From an uncultured Erysipelotrichaceae bacterium (lineage in GTDB: Bacteria; Bacillota_I; Bacilli_A; RF39; UBA660): DNA of 7,183 nt. The stretch covers positions 1 to 7,183 of the forward strand of contig CADBMO010000115.1 in the NCBI GenBank assembly GCA_902795755.1, written 5' to 3'. Of this stretch, positions 1-4,963 are shown in pieces. How positions within the stretch are numbered: position 1 is the stretch's first letter; each line of letters starts with the position of its first letter. The notes under the pieces are model-generated. The model was not told the origin of the DNA and searched no databases. It saw nothing but the letters and a program-made list of their open reading frames with translations. Made by a program: the position numbers and the translations under genes.

Positions 1-8
1 CACCATTT

Positions 9-42
9 AAAAATAACTAACTAGAAATAGTTAGTATTTTTT
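9..42 (+). terminator. Probable terminator of a gene upstream of the window
   Basis: A perfect 8-bp stem, ACTAACTA (16-23) and TAGTTAGT (28-35), closes a GAAA loop. An A-run precedes it and TATTTTTTG follows, which is the form of an intrinsic terminator although the stem is A+T-rich. Its T-tract overlaps the extended -10 of the next gene. An operator role for the same palindrome cannot be excluded. Confidence 0.55.
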
Positions 43-50
43 GTTATAAT
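42..50 (+). promoter_or_regulatory. Extended -10 promoter of the 72-590 gene
   Basis: TGTTATAAT combines a perfect TATAAT (45-50) with an upstream TGn. No good -35 is seen 17 bp upstream. The ATG lies only 21 nt after the hexamer, so the leader would be very short. The same TGTTATAAT spacing recurs before mscL, the kinase-like gene and the cargo operon, which supports it. Confidence 0.5.
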
Positions 51-71
51 ATGTTAAAGGAGAATCTAAGT

Positions 72-590
72 ATGAAGAAAGATATTGATTATAACTATAT
101 TTTAAAAAAAGAAACGTCTATTAGTAGGATATTAAAAAATATATTTTTAGTAGTTTTTTGTATCGGAATAATTATTATATCTATTTTTTTGGCGTTTGAA
201 ACAAAAAATGGCTTTGGTAATGAAGAACTATTAGTTGATTGTTTTGCAATTTTAATTATTGTTGTATTAATCGGTTTTTTATGCATTACCTTTGGCATAA
301 AACCAATTATTAAATATTATAAAACTAAGAATATGATAAAACGAGGTAACAAGCTTGTAATTACTTTATCTAAGGTAACCTCAACATCAACTGGAAGTCG
401 TACTTCAACTGGGGAATCTTCCACCGTTGATATAGAGTTTGAAAATGGTATATCATATGAAAAGCAAAATGGGTATGATAATTTGTTTGGTTTTAAAAAT
501 GATGTCAACGAAGGTGAGGTTTATTACGTTGTAAAACTAAACAATGAAGTAATTGATATATTAGACCCAAATAAATATAATTACAAGTAA
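72..590 (+). CDS. Two-helix membrane protein of unknown function
   Basis: A 172-residue protein that I do not recognise. The ATG at 72 is chosen over the in-frame ATG at 51 because AAAGGAGA (56-63) sits at normal distance from it, while the ATG at 51 would lie upstream of that site. Two hydrophobic helices are visible at about residues 21-43 and 52-75. A basic stretch follows (KYYKTKNMIKRGNK), then a Ser/Thr-rich segment (about 100-114) and a C-terminal part of about 60 residues rich in alternating hydrophobic and polar residues, likely a small beta domain. By the positive-inside rule the C-terminal domain is probably cytoplasmic. The gene is monocistronic: its own promoter lies upstream and a bidirectional terminator just after the stop separates it from convergent mscL. 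No catalytic motif is visible. Confidence 0.8.
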   Translation: MKKDIDYNYILKKETSISRILKNIFLVVFCIGIIIISIFLAFETKNGFGNEELLVDCFAILIIVVLIGFLCITFGIKPIIKYYKTKNMIKRGNKLVITLSKVTSTSTGSRTSTGESSTVDIEFENGISYEKQNGYDNLFGFKNDVNEGEVYYVVKLNNEVIDILDPNKYNYK

Positions 591-592
591 AT

Positions 593-623
593 AAAAAAAA
601 GGCTTATTTAGAAGCCTTTTTTG
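593..623. terminator. Bidirectional terminator between convergent genes
   Basis: The stem GGCTT (601-605) / AAGCC (612-616) is flanked by an A-run on the left and a T-run on the right, so it works as an intrinsic terminator in both directions. It ends the 72-590 gene rightward and mscL leftward. The TAA stop of mscL (604-606) lies inside the hairpin. Confidence 0.85.
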
Positions 624-1020
624 TTTTATTTTGTTTTTTTAATTCAGCTCTTATTTCTTTTAATACAGAAAGTTCATCTTCAATTAACTCAGGTTCTTCT
701 TCTTTTTCTTCACCTTTTTTTAGTTTACTTCCTAAATCATTTAGTTTGTTGATTCCTTTAACGAATAAGAAAATACAAAATGCAACGATTAAAAAGTCAA
801 TGATATTTTGTATGAACATACCATACATGATATTAGCTTTACCAATTTCAATATGTAAATTACTAAAGTCAACACCACCAACGATTGCACCAATAATTGG
901 CATTAAAATATTATCAACTAGGGATGTTACTATTTTACCAAAAGCACCACCGATAATAACACCAACTGCTAAGTCTACAACGTTACCTCTTGAGATAAAC
1001 TCTTTAAATTCTTTAATCAT
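604..1020 (-). CDS. mscL: Large-conductance mechanosensitive channel MscL
   Basis: The protein has 138 residues, the usual MscL length. MscL forms a homopentameric channel in the cytoplasmic membrane that opens under membrane tension and releases solutes on hypo-osmotic shock. The N-terminus carries the family signature: the amphipathic FKEFISRGNVVDLAVGV segment, then TM1 (about 15-45) with the GGAFGKIVTSLV stretch. A periplasmic loop of about 25 residues follows, then TM2 (about 72-95, FIQNIIDFLIVAFCIFLF) and a charged cytoplasmic tail (EEKEEEPE) ending in a short helix of the kind that bundles the pentamer. The start at 1020 is set by homology (MIKEFKEF) and by GGAGGA at 1025-1030; an in-frame ATG at 1095 would add 25 residues reading through the promoter. 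The gene is monocistronic and divergent from the kinase-like gene. Confidence 0.97.
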   Translation of the reverse strand: MIKEFKEFISRGNVVDLAVGVIIGGAFGKIVTSLVDNILMPIIGAIVGGVDFSNLHIEIGKANIMYGMFIQNIIDFLIVAFCIFLFVKGINKLNDLGSKLKKGEEKEEEPELIEDELSVLKEIRAELKKQNKTKKASK

Positions 1021-1039
1021 AATATCCTCCTTTACGTAA

Positions 1040-1068
1040 ATTATAACATTATTTTTAAAAATATTAAA
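1040..1068 (-). promoter_or_regulatory. mscL promoter
   Basis: Read leftward, TGTTATAAT gives an extended -10 with the TATAAT hexamer at 1040-1045. A weak -35-like TTTAAT lies 17 bp upstream (1063-1068). The expected start point gives a leader of about 13 nt before the ATG at 1020. The -35 region is interleaved with that of the opposite promoter. Confidence 0.6.
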
Positions 1069-1083
1069 TATAAATGTTATAAT
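1055..1083 (+). promoter_or_regulatory. Promoter of the 1107-1694 gene
   Basis: Extended -10 TGTTATAAT (TATAAT at 1078-1083) with a weak TTAAAA at 1055-1060, 17 bp upstream. It forms an exact 11-bp inverted repeat with the mscL -10 region (1040-1050 and 1073-1083). The predicted leader is about 17 nt. Confidence 0.6.
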
Positions 1084-1106
1084 AATTTTAGACATAGGAG
1101 GATTTT

Positions 1107-1694
1107 ATGAAAAAGAGAGGAAATATAATTATAATAGAAGGTCCACAAGGTGTGGGAAAAAGTACCATGGCAAATTTTTTAAGAGATAATTTACCATGTT
1201 CTAATTTATATAGACTATCTGGTATTTCTGATAAAACAGAAACGGGTAGAAATAAAAATAAAATAATGTATTTAGGATTAATTAATTATATGGAGTCACT
1301 CGAAGAAACTGAGCTAAATCTAATATTTGATAGAACGTTTTTTTCAGAACAGGTATATTGTATGCTTGGGTACAAAGAATATAAATTTGACGATGAATAT
1401 AAAAGACTAATTAAAAAACTATCAGATTTAGATTTTAATATGTATTTTTGTGCATTATATCTTAAAGATACTTCGTTATATGAAAAAAGATTAAGAAGAA
1501 CACATCATAATTATCAAAGTTTTAGTTTAGAAAGTAGTGTTAAACAACAAGAGGCATACTTAAAGCTAGCAGATGGATTAAAAAATACAAATATAAAAGC
1601 CATTAAAATACCTATGGATGATTTTAAAAAAGGGTATGAAAAGCTTATTAAAAGTATTCCTGTATTAAAAAAAGAGAATATAACATATAAATAA
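1107..1694 (+). CDS. P-loop nucleotide-kinase-like protein
   Basis: A 195-residue cytoplasmic protein of the thymidylate/deoxynucleoside kinase-like P-loop fold. A Walker A motif, GPQGVGKS, sits at residues 12-19 directly after the first beta strand (NIIIIEG), as in dNMP and deoxynucleoside kinases. A second strand ending in LIFDRTFFSEQVY (about 71-84) matches the DR[YFH] motif that binds substrate in thymidylate and deoxynucleoside kinases. The basic stretch EKRLRRTHHNYQ (about 131-142) is placed like a lid region. The true substrate cannot be read from the sequence; a nucleoside, a nucleotide or another small phosphate acceptor are all possible. The ATG is preceded by AGGAGG (1096-1101). 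Monocistronic: own promoter upstream, strong terminator directly after. Sequence divergence and the lack of a clear TMP-kinase pattern argue against calling it tmk. Confidence 0.8.
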   Translation: MKKRGNIIIIEGPQGVGKSTMANFLRDNLPCSNLYRLSGISDKTETGRNKNKIMYLGLINYMESLEETELNLIFDRTFFSEQVYCMLGYKEYKFDDEYKRLIKKLSDLDFNMYFCALYLKDTSLYEKRLRRTHHNYQSFSLESSVKQQEAYLKLADGLKNTNIKAIKIPMDDFKKGYEKLIKSIPVLKKENITYK

Positions 1695-1729
1695 AAAAGC
1701 ATCCATTTCTTTATGAATGGATGCTTTTT
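1694..1729. terminator. Bidirectional terminator between convergent genes
   Basis: Perfect stem GCATCCATT (1699-1707) / AATGGATGC (1716-1724) with an 8-nt loop, flanked by five A and five T, so it is intrinsic in both directions. It overlaps the stop of the kinase-like gene, and the stop of the leftward DUF4190-like gene (1711-1713) lies in its loop. Confidence 0.92.
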
Positions 1730-2016
1730 AATACTATACTTGTAAAGTATAATGCCATACATATTATTGAAACTATAATACCAGCAATTGCTAAACCTTT
1801 TCCTTTTTCATTAGATTCTTTAAAACCTTTAAGAGCAATAATGCTTAATGATAGTCCAGCAACAGATAACCATCCAAAAATAAAAAGGGATATAAAATCA
1901 AACACTAATGCTGTAATAGCATTTGTTTTTGGATTGCTCTTTTTACTATTTTGAACTACGTTACCAGTTTGCATAGTATTGTTTTCTTGTTTAATTTGAT
2001 TATTCTCGTTATTCAT
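1711..2016 (-). CDS. DUF4190-like small membrane protein
   Basis: A 101-residue protein. Residues 1-31 are polar and Asn/Gln-rich with no signal peptide. The rest has the DUF4190 pattern: TM1 (about 34-60, ALVFDFISLFIFGWLSVAGL) followed by a short loop with IALKGFKESNEKGKGLAIAG, then TM2 (about 74-95). In this family the Gly-Lys-Gly-hydrophobic-AGI junction between the helices is the most recognisable feature. Function is unknown; the family is common in Firmicutes and Actinobacteria and is often fused to variable cytoplasmic N-termini. The ATG at 2016 has GGGAGGA (2021-2027) in front and a near-consensus promoter. Monocistronic, convergent with the kinase-like gene, and probably the last chromosomal gene before the inserted element. 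Confidence 0.85.
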   Translation of the reverse strand: MNNENNQIKQENNTMQTGNVVQNSKKSNPKTNAITALVFDFISLFIFGWLSVAGLSLSIIALKGFKESNEKGKGLAIAGIIVSIICMALYFTSIVLKSIHS

Positions 2017-2045
2017 TTTATCCTCCCATCATATATTCTATAATT

Positions 2046-2074
2046 ATTATATATTCTATTTATAAATTTGTAAA
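2046..2074 (-). promoter_or_regulatory. Promoter of the DUF4190-like gene
   Basis: Leftward TTTACA (2069-2074), a 17-bp spacer and TATAAT (2046-2051) make this the best canonical sigma-70/A promoter in the window. It gives a leader of about 23 nt. Confidence 0.7.
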
Positions 2075-2077
2075 ATA

Positions 2078-2105
2078 AAAACTATTCACAATAGTGAATA
2101 GTTAT
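2078..2105 (-). terminator. Terminator of a (displaced) tRNA-Pro gene
   Basis: Perfect 10-bp stem AACTATTCAC (2080-2089) / GTGAATAGTT (2094-2103) with an AATA loop. Read leftward the stem is followed by a T-rich tract, and it begins only about 10 nt after the CCA of the tRNA-Pro remnant, the usual place for a tRNA terminator. No other leftward gene to its right reaches it without crossing the element. It is also T-flanked rightward but has no rightward gene to end. Confidence 0.75.
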
Positions 2106-2113
2106 TTTTCTTA

Positions 2114-2136
2114 TGGTCGGAAAGACAGGACTTAAA
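2114..2136 (-). other. tRNA-Pro 3'-end remnant, probable attachment site
   Basis: Read leftward, the stretch ends AAGTCCTGTCTTTCCGACCA (2133 to 2114). From memory of bacterial tRNA-Pro genes (for example Bacillus, ending ATCCTGTCTTCCCGACCA), this is the 3' half of the T arm, the 3' acceptor strand, discriminator A and CCA. Upstream of it the match stops: the 5' T-stem strand, anticodon arm and D arm are absent. A tRNA 3' end followed by its terminator but lacking its body is what integration into a tRNA gene leaves at one end of an element. The complete tRNA-Pro should lie on the minus strand to the right of the window. The exact core length cannot be fixed without the other end. Confidence 0.7.
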
Positions 2137-2164
2137 ATCTATGTTTCTTCCTATGACTATTCCC

Positions 2165-2188
2165 TTATAAAATAAGACATTTTATAAT
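2165..2188 (+). promoter_or_regulatory. Candidate promoter/operator of the HTH-relaxase operon
   Basis: A perfect 9-bp inverted repeat TTATAAAAT (2165-2173) / ATTTTATAA (2179-2187), spaced by 5 bp, overlaps a TATAAT hexamer at 2183-2188. No convincing -35 is seen. A palindrome on the -10 suggests autoregulation by the downstream winged-helix protein, or an A+T-rich initiator binding site; this is inference. Confidence 0.4.
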
Positions 2189-2207
2189 ATTATATCTACC
2201 TATATTT

Positions 2208-2244
2208 CCCTTTAATTCGGTTTTTTAAGGGCTAATTAAGGAGG
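2208..2244 (+). promoter_or_regulatory. Leader with alternative pairings over the RBS
   Basis: CCCTT (2208-2212) can pair with AAGGG (2227-2231). Alternatively CCTTTAATT (2209-2217) can pair, with one bulged T, with AATTAAGG (2234-2241), which overlaps the Shine-Dalgarno AAGGAGG (2238-2244) of the gene at 2256. The two pairings exclude each other, which could tune translation. The evidence is base pairing only. Confidence 0.25.
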
Positions 2245-2255
2245 TAATATTATAA

Positions 2256-2984
2256 ATGAATACAACATTTGAACGAGAAATTAAAGATAAAAATTATACT
2301 GTAATGAGTAATTATCATTTACACGATAAAAATATATCATTAAAAGCAAAAGGTCTATTATCACAATTATTAAGTTATTCTCCTAACTGGGTGTTAACCA
2401 TCAAAGGATTATGCGCAATTAGTAAAGAACAAGAAAAAGCAATGAAAAATACCATTAAAGAACTTGAAACACATAATTATCTAACTAGACAAAAGCTAAA
2501 AGATAATAAAGGAAGATTTTATTATAAATATATTATTCATGAAAAGCCTAAAACATATCCATACCCCCAAAATCTACCTATGGATAATCCACTGGTGGAA
2601 AAGGACATACAAATAAATACTAATAACAAAGATAAATTAGATAAATATACCAATAACATTTATGAAAGTCTTGATAATAAAATAATAATTGATAATAATC
2701 TTATTTTAAAGAATTTAATTAATTTAAAATATATAAAAAATGATGATTTAGAAATGTATAAATATGATGAATTAATTAGAGAAAACATTAGATTATATGA
2801 TTACTCACTTATTATGAAGATAACTAATTATATTATAAATAGATATAATCAAAATAATGGATTAGATGAATATGGTAATAAGATAATTAATAAATATGGT
2901 TACTTTAAAGATTCATTTATCAATAATTTAAATAAATTAAATAATGATGAAGAATTAGATTGGTTAAGTGATTATGAATCTTAA
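2256..2984 (+). CDS. Winged-helix replication-initiator-like protein of a mobile element
   Basis: A 242-residue protein. Residues 13-95 form a winged-helix DNA-binding domain of the type found in plasmid and phage replisome organisers (YTVMSNYHLHDKNISLKAKGL, then a helix-turn-helix around NWVLTIKGLCAISKEQ, then a KDNKGRFYYKY wing). Residues 98-122 form a Pro/Asn linker (PQNLPMDNPLVE...INTNN) typical of the small HTH proteins next to relaxases in Firmicute elements. Residues 135-242 are an Asn/Lys/Ile-rich helical C-terminus without a recognised domain. It may recruit the host replisome to the excised element, or act as a regulator; the sequence does not decide. The ATG at 2256 lies 11 nt after AAGGAGG (2238-2244), slightly long. 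Its 3' end overlaps the relaxase start, so the two are probably translationally coupled. Confidence 0.75.
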   Translation: MNTTFEREIKDKNYTVMSNYHLHDKNISLKAKGLLSQLLSYSPNWVLTIKGLCAISKEQEKAMKNTIKELETHNYLTRQKLKDNKGRFYYKYIIHEKPKTYPYPQNLPMDNPLVEKDIQINTNNKDKLDKYTNNIYESLDNKIIIDNNLILKNLINLKYIKNDDLEMYKYDELIRENIRLYDYSLIMKITNYIINRYNQNNGLDEYGNKIINKYGYFKDSFINNLNKLNNDEELDWLSDYES

Positions 2985-4257
2985 TTATTGTATATTTAGA
3001 ACTGAACCTATCTTTACTACTTCTGCACTAGCACAGATAGGTGCTCATAACAAACGAGAGAAAAAAGCCTATAAATCTAATCCTGATATAGATATATCAA
3101 GAAGTAAAGATAATATAGAAATAGTGCCTTTGACAGATAAATATGTCAAAGGCTTTTATGAACTAACAAAGGAATATAAAAAACAGCATGACGAAAAAAT
3201 GAAAACTGAAAGACCTGATAGACAAAGAACTTATAAAGAAATGGTAGATAAATCAAAAAATTGTGTAGCAGATGAAATGATATTTACTGCAACACATGAT
3301 TTCTTTAATGATATGGATGAAGAAGAAATAAAAGAATGGGCTGATACTTGTATGGAGTTTGTTTATGAAGATATTGGCTACTCAAAAGAACAAGTATTGC
3401 ATGCAACAGTTCATATGGATGAAAAAACTCCACATTTGCATTGTGTTGTTGTTCCACTTGTTAAAAAGTTTGATAAAAGGTCTAATATGGAAAAATGGAC
3501 TATATCTAAAAAATACTATATGAAAGATAAATTATATCTATCTGAATTACAAGATAAATATCATGAAAGATTAATCTCAAAAGGTTATGAATTAGAACGT
3601 GGTATTAAAGGTAGTGATGTAGAACATATTAACATTAAAGATTATAAAAAGATTACAAGAAAATTAGAACAAAATTTAATTGTAAGAAATGATAAGTTAG
3701 ATCAAGCAATGGAAACATTTGATAACAATATGAAAAAATCAAAGACTATTCCATTTGATAAAAAACATGTTGTATTAGAAAAAGATACTCTAAATAGTAT
3801 GAATAAGGTTATTGATGAAACTAAAAAAATAATGGAATTACAACCTAAATTAGAACAGACTTTTGATGAATTGAAAAACTATACTAAAAGTTATAATACA
3901 TTAAATAATCAGAACAAAAAATATGAAAGAGAAATTGATATGTTAAGATATAGAGAATATCAATTAGAAAAAGAAAATAAACGATTACAAGATTATTTAA
4001 AGGCTATTTTAGAGGCCATAAAAAAGTTTTTTAGAAAGATGCTTAAACTTGGTAATGAAAAGACAAAAGAAGCCACAGCTTCCGAAATAAAGGCTTTTTA
4101 TGATAATAAAAAGTTTGATAAAGATGATATATATGATGTTTCAGTAAAAACTACCAAAGAAGAAGAATTATTTGATTATGCTGATATTCCTGATTATTAT
4201 AAGACTAAGAATAAAAACTATGAAAATAAAAAAGATAGTTTTGATATTAGTCTATAA
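2974..4257 (+). CDS. mobV: Pre/MobV-family relaxase
   Basis: A 427-residue relaxase, the enzyme that nicks oriT and stays bound to the 5' end of the transferred strand. The N-terminus (NYCIFRTEPI) leads to AQIGAHNKRE, whose His25 lies where MobM of pMV158 has its catalytic His22. The metal-binding motif HMDEKTPHLH spans 147-156 (family form HxDExxPHxH), followed by VVVPLVKK. NVADE/FTATHDFF and RGIKGSDVEH are also family-typical. Residues about 280-345 form a coiled coil, as in other MobV proteins, likely for dimerisation or membrane/coupling-protein contact; the C-terminus is charged. Start: GTG at 2968 and ATG at 2974 are both in frame. I prefer ATG because it gives the usual short N-terminus. 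Neither has a strong ribosome site, and the gene overlaps the upstream stop by 11 nt, implying coupling. Full length; no frameshift. Confidence 0.95.
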   Translation: MNLNYCIFRTEPIFTTSALAQIGAHNKREKKAYKSNPDIDISRSKDNIEIVPLTDKYVKGFYELTKEYKKQHDEKMKTERPDRQRTYKEMVDKSKNCVADEMIFTATHDFFNDMDEEEIKEWADTCMEFVYEDIGYSKEQVLHATVHMDEKTPHLHCVVVPLVKKFDKRSNMEKWTISKKYYMKDKLYLSELQDKYHERLISKGYELERGIKGSDVEHINIKDYKKITRKLEQNLIVRNDKLDQAMETFDNNMKKSKTIPFDKKHVVLEKDTLNSMNKVIDETKKIMELQPKLEQTFDELKNYTKSYNTLNNQNKKYEREIDMLRYREYQLEKENKRLQDYLKAILEAIKKFFRKMLKLGNEKTKEATASEIKAFYDNKKFDKDDIYDVSVKTTKEEELFDYADIPDYYKTKNKNYENKKDSFDISL

Positions 4258-4306
4258 AAAATAACCTTTTCGCTTTTCGTAAGATTAGCGATTAGGTTAT
4301 TTTTTT
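4257..4306 (+). terminator. Terminator of the HTH-relaxase operon
   Basis: The outer stem AAAAATAACCT (4257-4267) pairs with AGGTTATTTTT (4294-4304), and an inner stem CGCT (4271-4274) pairs with AGCG (4287-4290). A T-run follows to 4306. It starts at the relaxase stop codon and is a strong rightward intrinsic terminator. Confidence 0.9.
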
Positions 4307-4307
4307 A

Positions 4308-4366
4308 TTAAAAGACGTGGCACGTTTTGTTTGCGATAGCAAATGAAAGTGGCGATAGTCTTTTAA
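4308..4366. other. 59-nt two-part hairpin, possible single-strand origin or structured RNA
   Basis: The outer stem is a perfect 9-bp pair, TTAAAAGAC (4308-4316) with GTCTTTTAA (4358-4366). After an asymmetric internal loop (GTGG / GCGATA) a second helix forms between 4321-4334 and 4339-4351, ending in TTTGC-GATA-GCAAA. GTGGC and GCGATAG each occur twice here. Such a long element between a relaxase terminator and oriT could work in single-stranded DNA, for example as a lagging-strand start, but no known sso signature is certain. Confidence 0.5.
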
Positions 4367-4368
4367 AT

Positions 4369-4402
4369 ATTTTAAAATAGATATAGTTATCTATTTTAAA
4401 AT
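4369..4402. repeat. Perfect 15-bp inverted repeat
   Basis: ATTTTAAAATAGATA (4369-4383) and its exact complement TATCTATTTTAAAAT (4388-4402) enclose a 4-nt loop. It has no T-tract in either direction to make it a good terminator, so it is more likely a protein-binding or cruciform site in the mobilisation region. Confidence 0.75.
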
Positions 4403-4444
4403 AAAAAGCAACATTATTACACTTGTAATTTGTAATTATGTTGC
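4403..4444 (-). terminator. Leftward terminator, probably of the cargo operon
   Basis: GCAACAT (4408-4414) pairs with ATGTTGC (4438-4444), with an inner ATTACA (4416-4421) / TGTAAT (4431-4436) stem. Read leftward it is followed by five T (4407-4403); rightward it is followed by A, so it acts on the minus strand. The only leftward genes are the cargo genes ending at 4552, so their message would run across oriT before stopping here. Confidence 0.65.
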
Positions 4445-4456
4445 AAAAAGGGGTTT

Positions 4457-4535
4457 CCAAAGGGTTCTCCCTTGGCACACATGCGTTATTGGCTCTGCCA
4501 ATATCGTAGTGTGTTACTAAAATGTCCATTTTAGT
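4457..4535 (+). other. oriT: Origin of transfer (oriT), MobM/pMV158-like
   Basis: CACAC (4476-4480) pairs with GTGTG (4509-4513), and an inner arm TATTGGC (4487-4493) pairs with GCCAATA (4497-4503), giving an imperfect hairpin whose right arm contains TAGTGTGTTA (4507-4516). This matches the MobM nick sequence TAGTGTG/TTA, so the predicted nick is between G4513 and T4514 on the plus strand. A second hairpin, CCAAAGGG (4457-4464) / CCCTTGG (4469-4475), abuts on the left and a third (4516-4535) on the right. The block is clearly richer in G+C than its surroundings. The matching relaxase lies about 220 bp upstream. In pMV158 oriT lies before mob, so this order is different. Confidence 0.75.
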
Positions 4536-4540
4536 GTTTT
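4516..4540 (+). terminator. Hairpin with T-tract immediately after the predicted nick
   Basis: ACTAAAATG (4516-4524) pairs perfectly with CATTTTAGT (4527-4535) and is followed by GTTTTT. It has terminator form rightward, but there is no rightward gene before it after the operon terminator. Lying 2 nt after the predicted nick, it may instead be part of the relaxase recognition or strand-closure structure. Confidence 0.5.
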
Positions 4541-4551
4541 TAATAATCAAT

Positions 4552-4944
4552 TTAACTTTCAATTATAAACAATTCATTTTTCTTCCAATGAAATTTAGTT
4601 TTTATTATATAATTTTTATTTGGCGTAATATTAACTTGATTACTATATGTAAATATGTAGACACTATCACTATCAAGATCATTTAAGCAAACAAAAATAT
4701 TATTTACATCATCTTCTATGTTAATTTCTTCACCATTCTTTATTAGAATATATTTTATTTTATTAATTTCTTCTGTCAGTGTTTGTAACTGTTTAACATT
4801 ATCGTTATCAGTTATATTTGTACTTTTACTTAAATTATTGTATCTTTCTAGTAATTTTTTATAGTATTCTATATCACAGTTTATTATAATTTTATAAGGA
4901 ACTAGTGAACCACAAAAATGCTTTTGTCTTTTAATCATACTCAT
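4552..4944 (-). CDS. Hypothetical soluble protein, last gene of the cargo operon
   Basis: A 130-residue protein that I do not recognise. The ATG at 4944 is chosen because GGAGGT (4951-4956) is ideally placed; a longer in-frame start at 5001 would overlap the upstream gene and ignore this site. No signal peptide or membrane segment is seen. Residues about 24-70 are charged, helical and probably coiled-coil (DIEYYKKLLERYNNLSKS, then QTLTEEINKIKYIL). The C-terminal 55 residues look beta-rich (NIFVCLNDLDSDSVYIFTYS, then a KNYIIKTKFHWKKNELFII end). It follows the three-helix membrane gene by 19 bp in the same direction, so it is probably co-transcribed. The protein could be a cytoplasmic partner or immunity component for its membrane neighbours; that is only context. 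Confidence 0.75.
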   Translation of the reverse strand: MSMIKRQKHFCGSLVPYKIIINCDIEYYKKLLERYNNLSKSTNITDNDNVKQLQTLTEEINKIKYILIKNGEEINIEDDVNNIFVCLNDLDSDSVYIFTYSNQVNITPNKNYIIKTKFHWKKNELFIIES

Positions 4945-4963
4945 TATTTTACCTCCAATACAA

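Noticed and set aside
746..1039. A rightward open frame opposite mscL
   Set aside because: It is the antisense of the well-supported mscL and has no own ribosome site or promoter.
2114..2190. A complete tRNA-Pro gene
   Set aside because: Only the 3' T-arm strand, acceptor strand and CCA are recognisable. No anticodon arm with UGG, D arm or matching 5' acceptor strand occurs within 80 nt upstream on the minus strand.
4308..4562. An 84-codon leftward open frame across the oriT region
   Set aside because: It runs through the hairpin array and oriT, has no ribosome site, and its translation has no domain-like composition. The reading frame is a by-product of the structured DNA.
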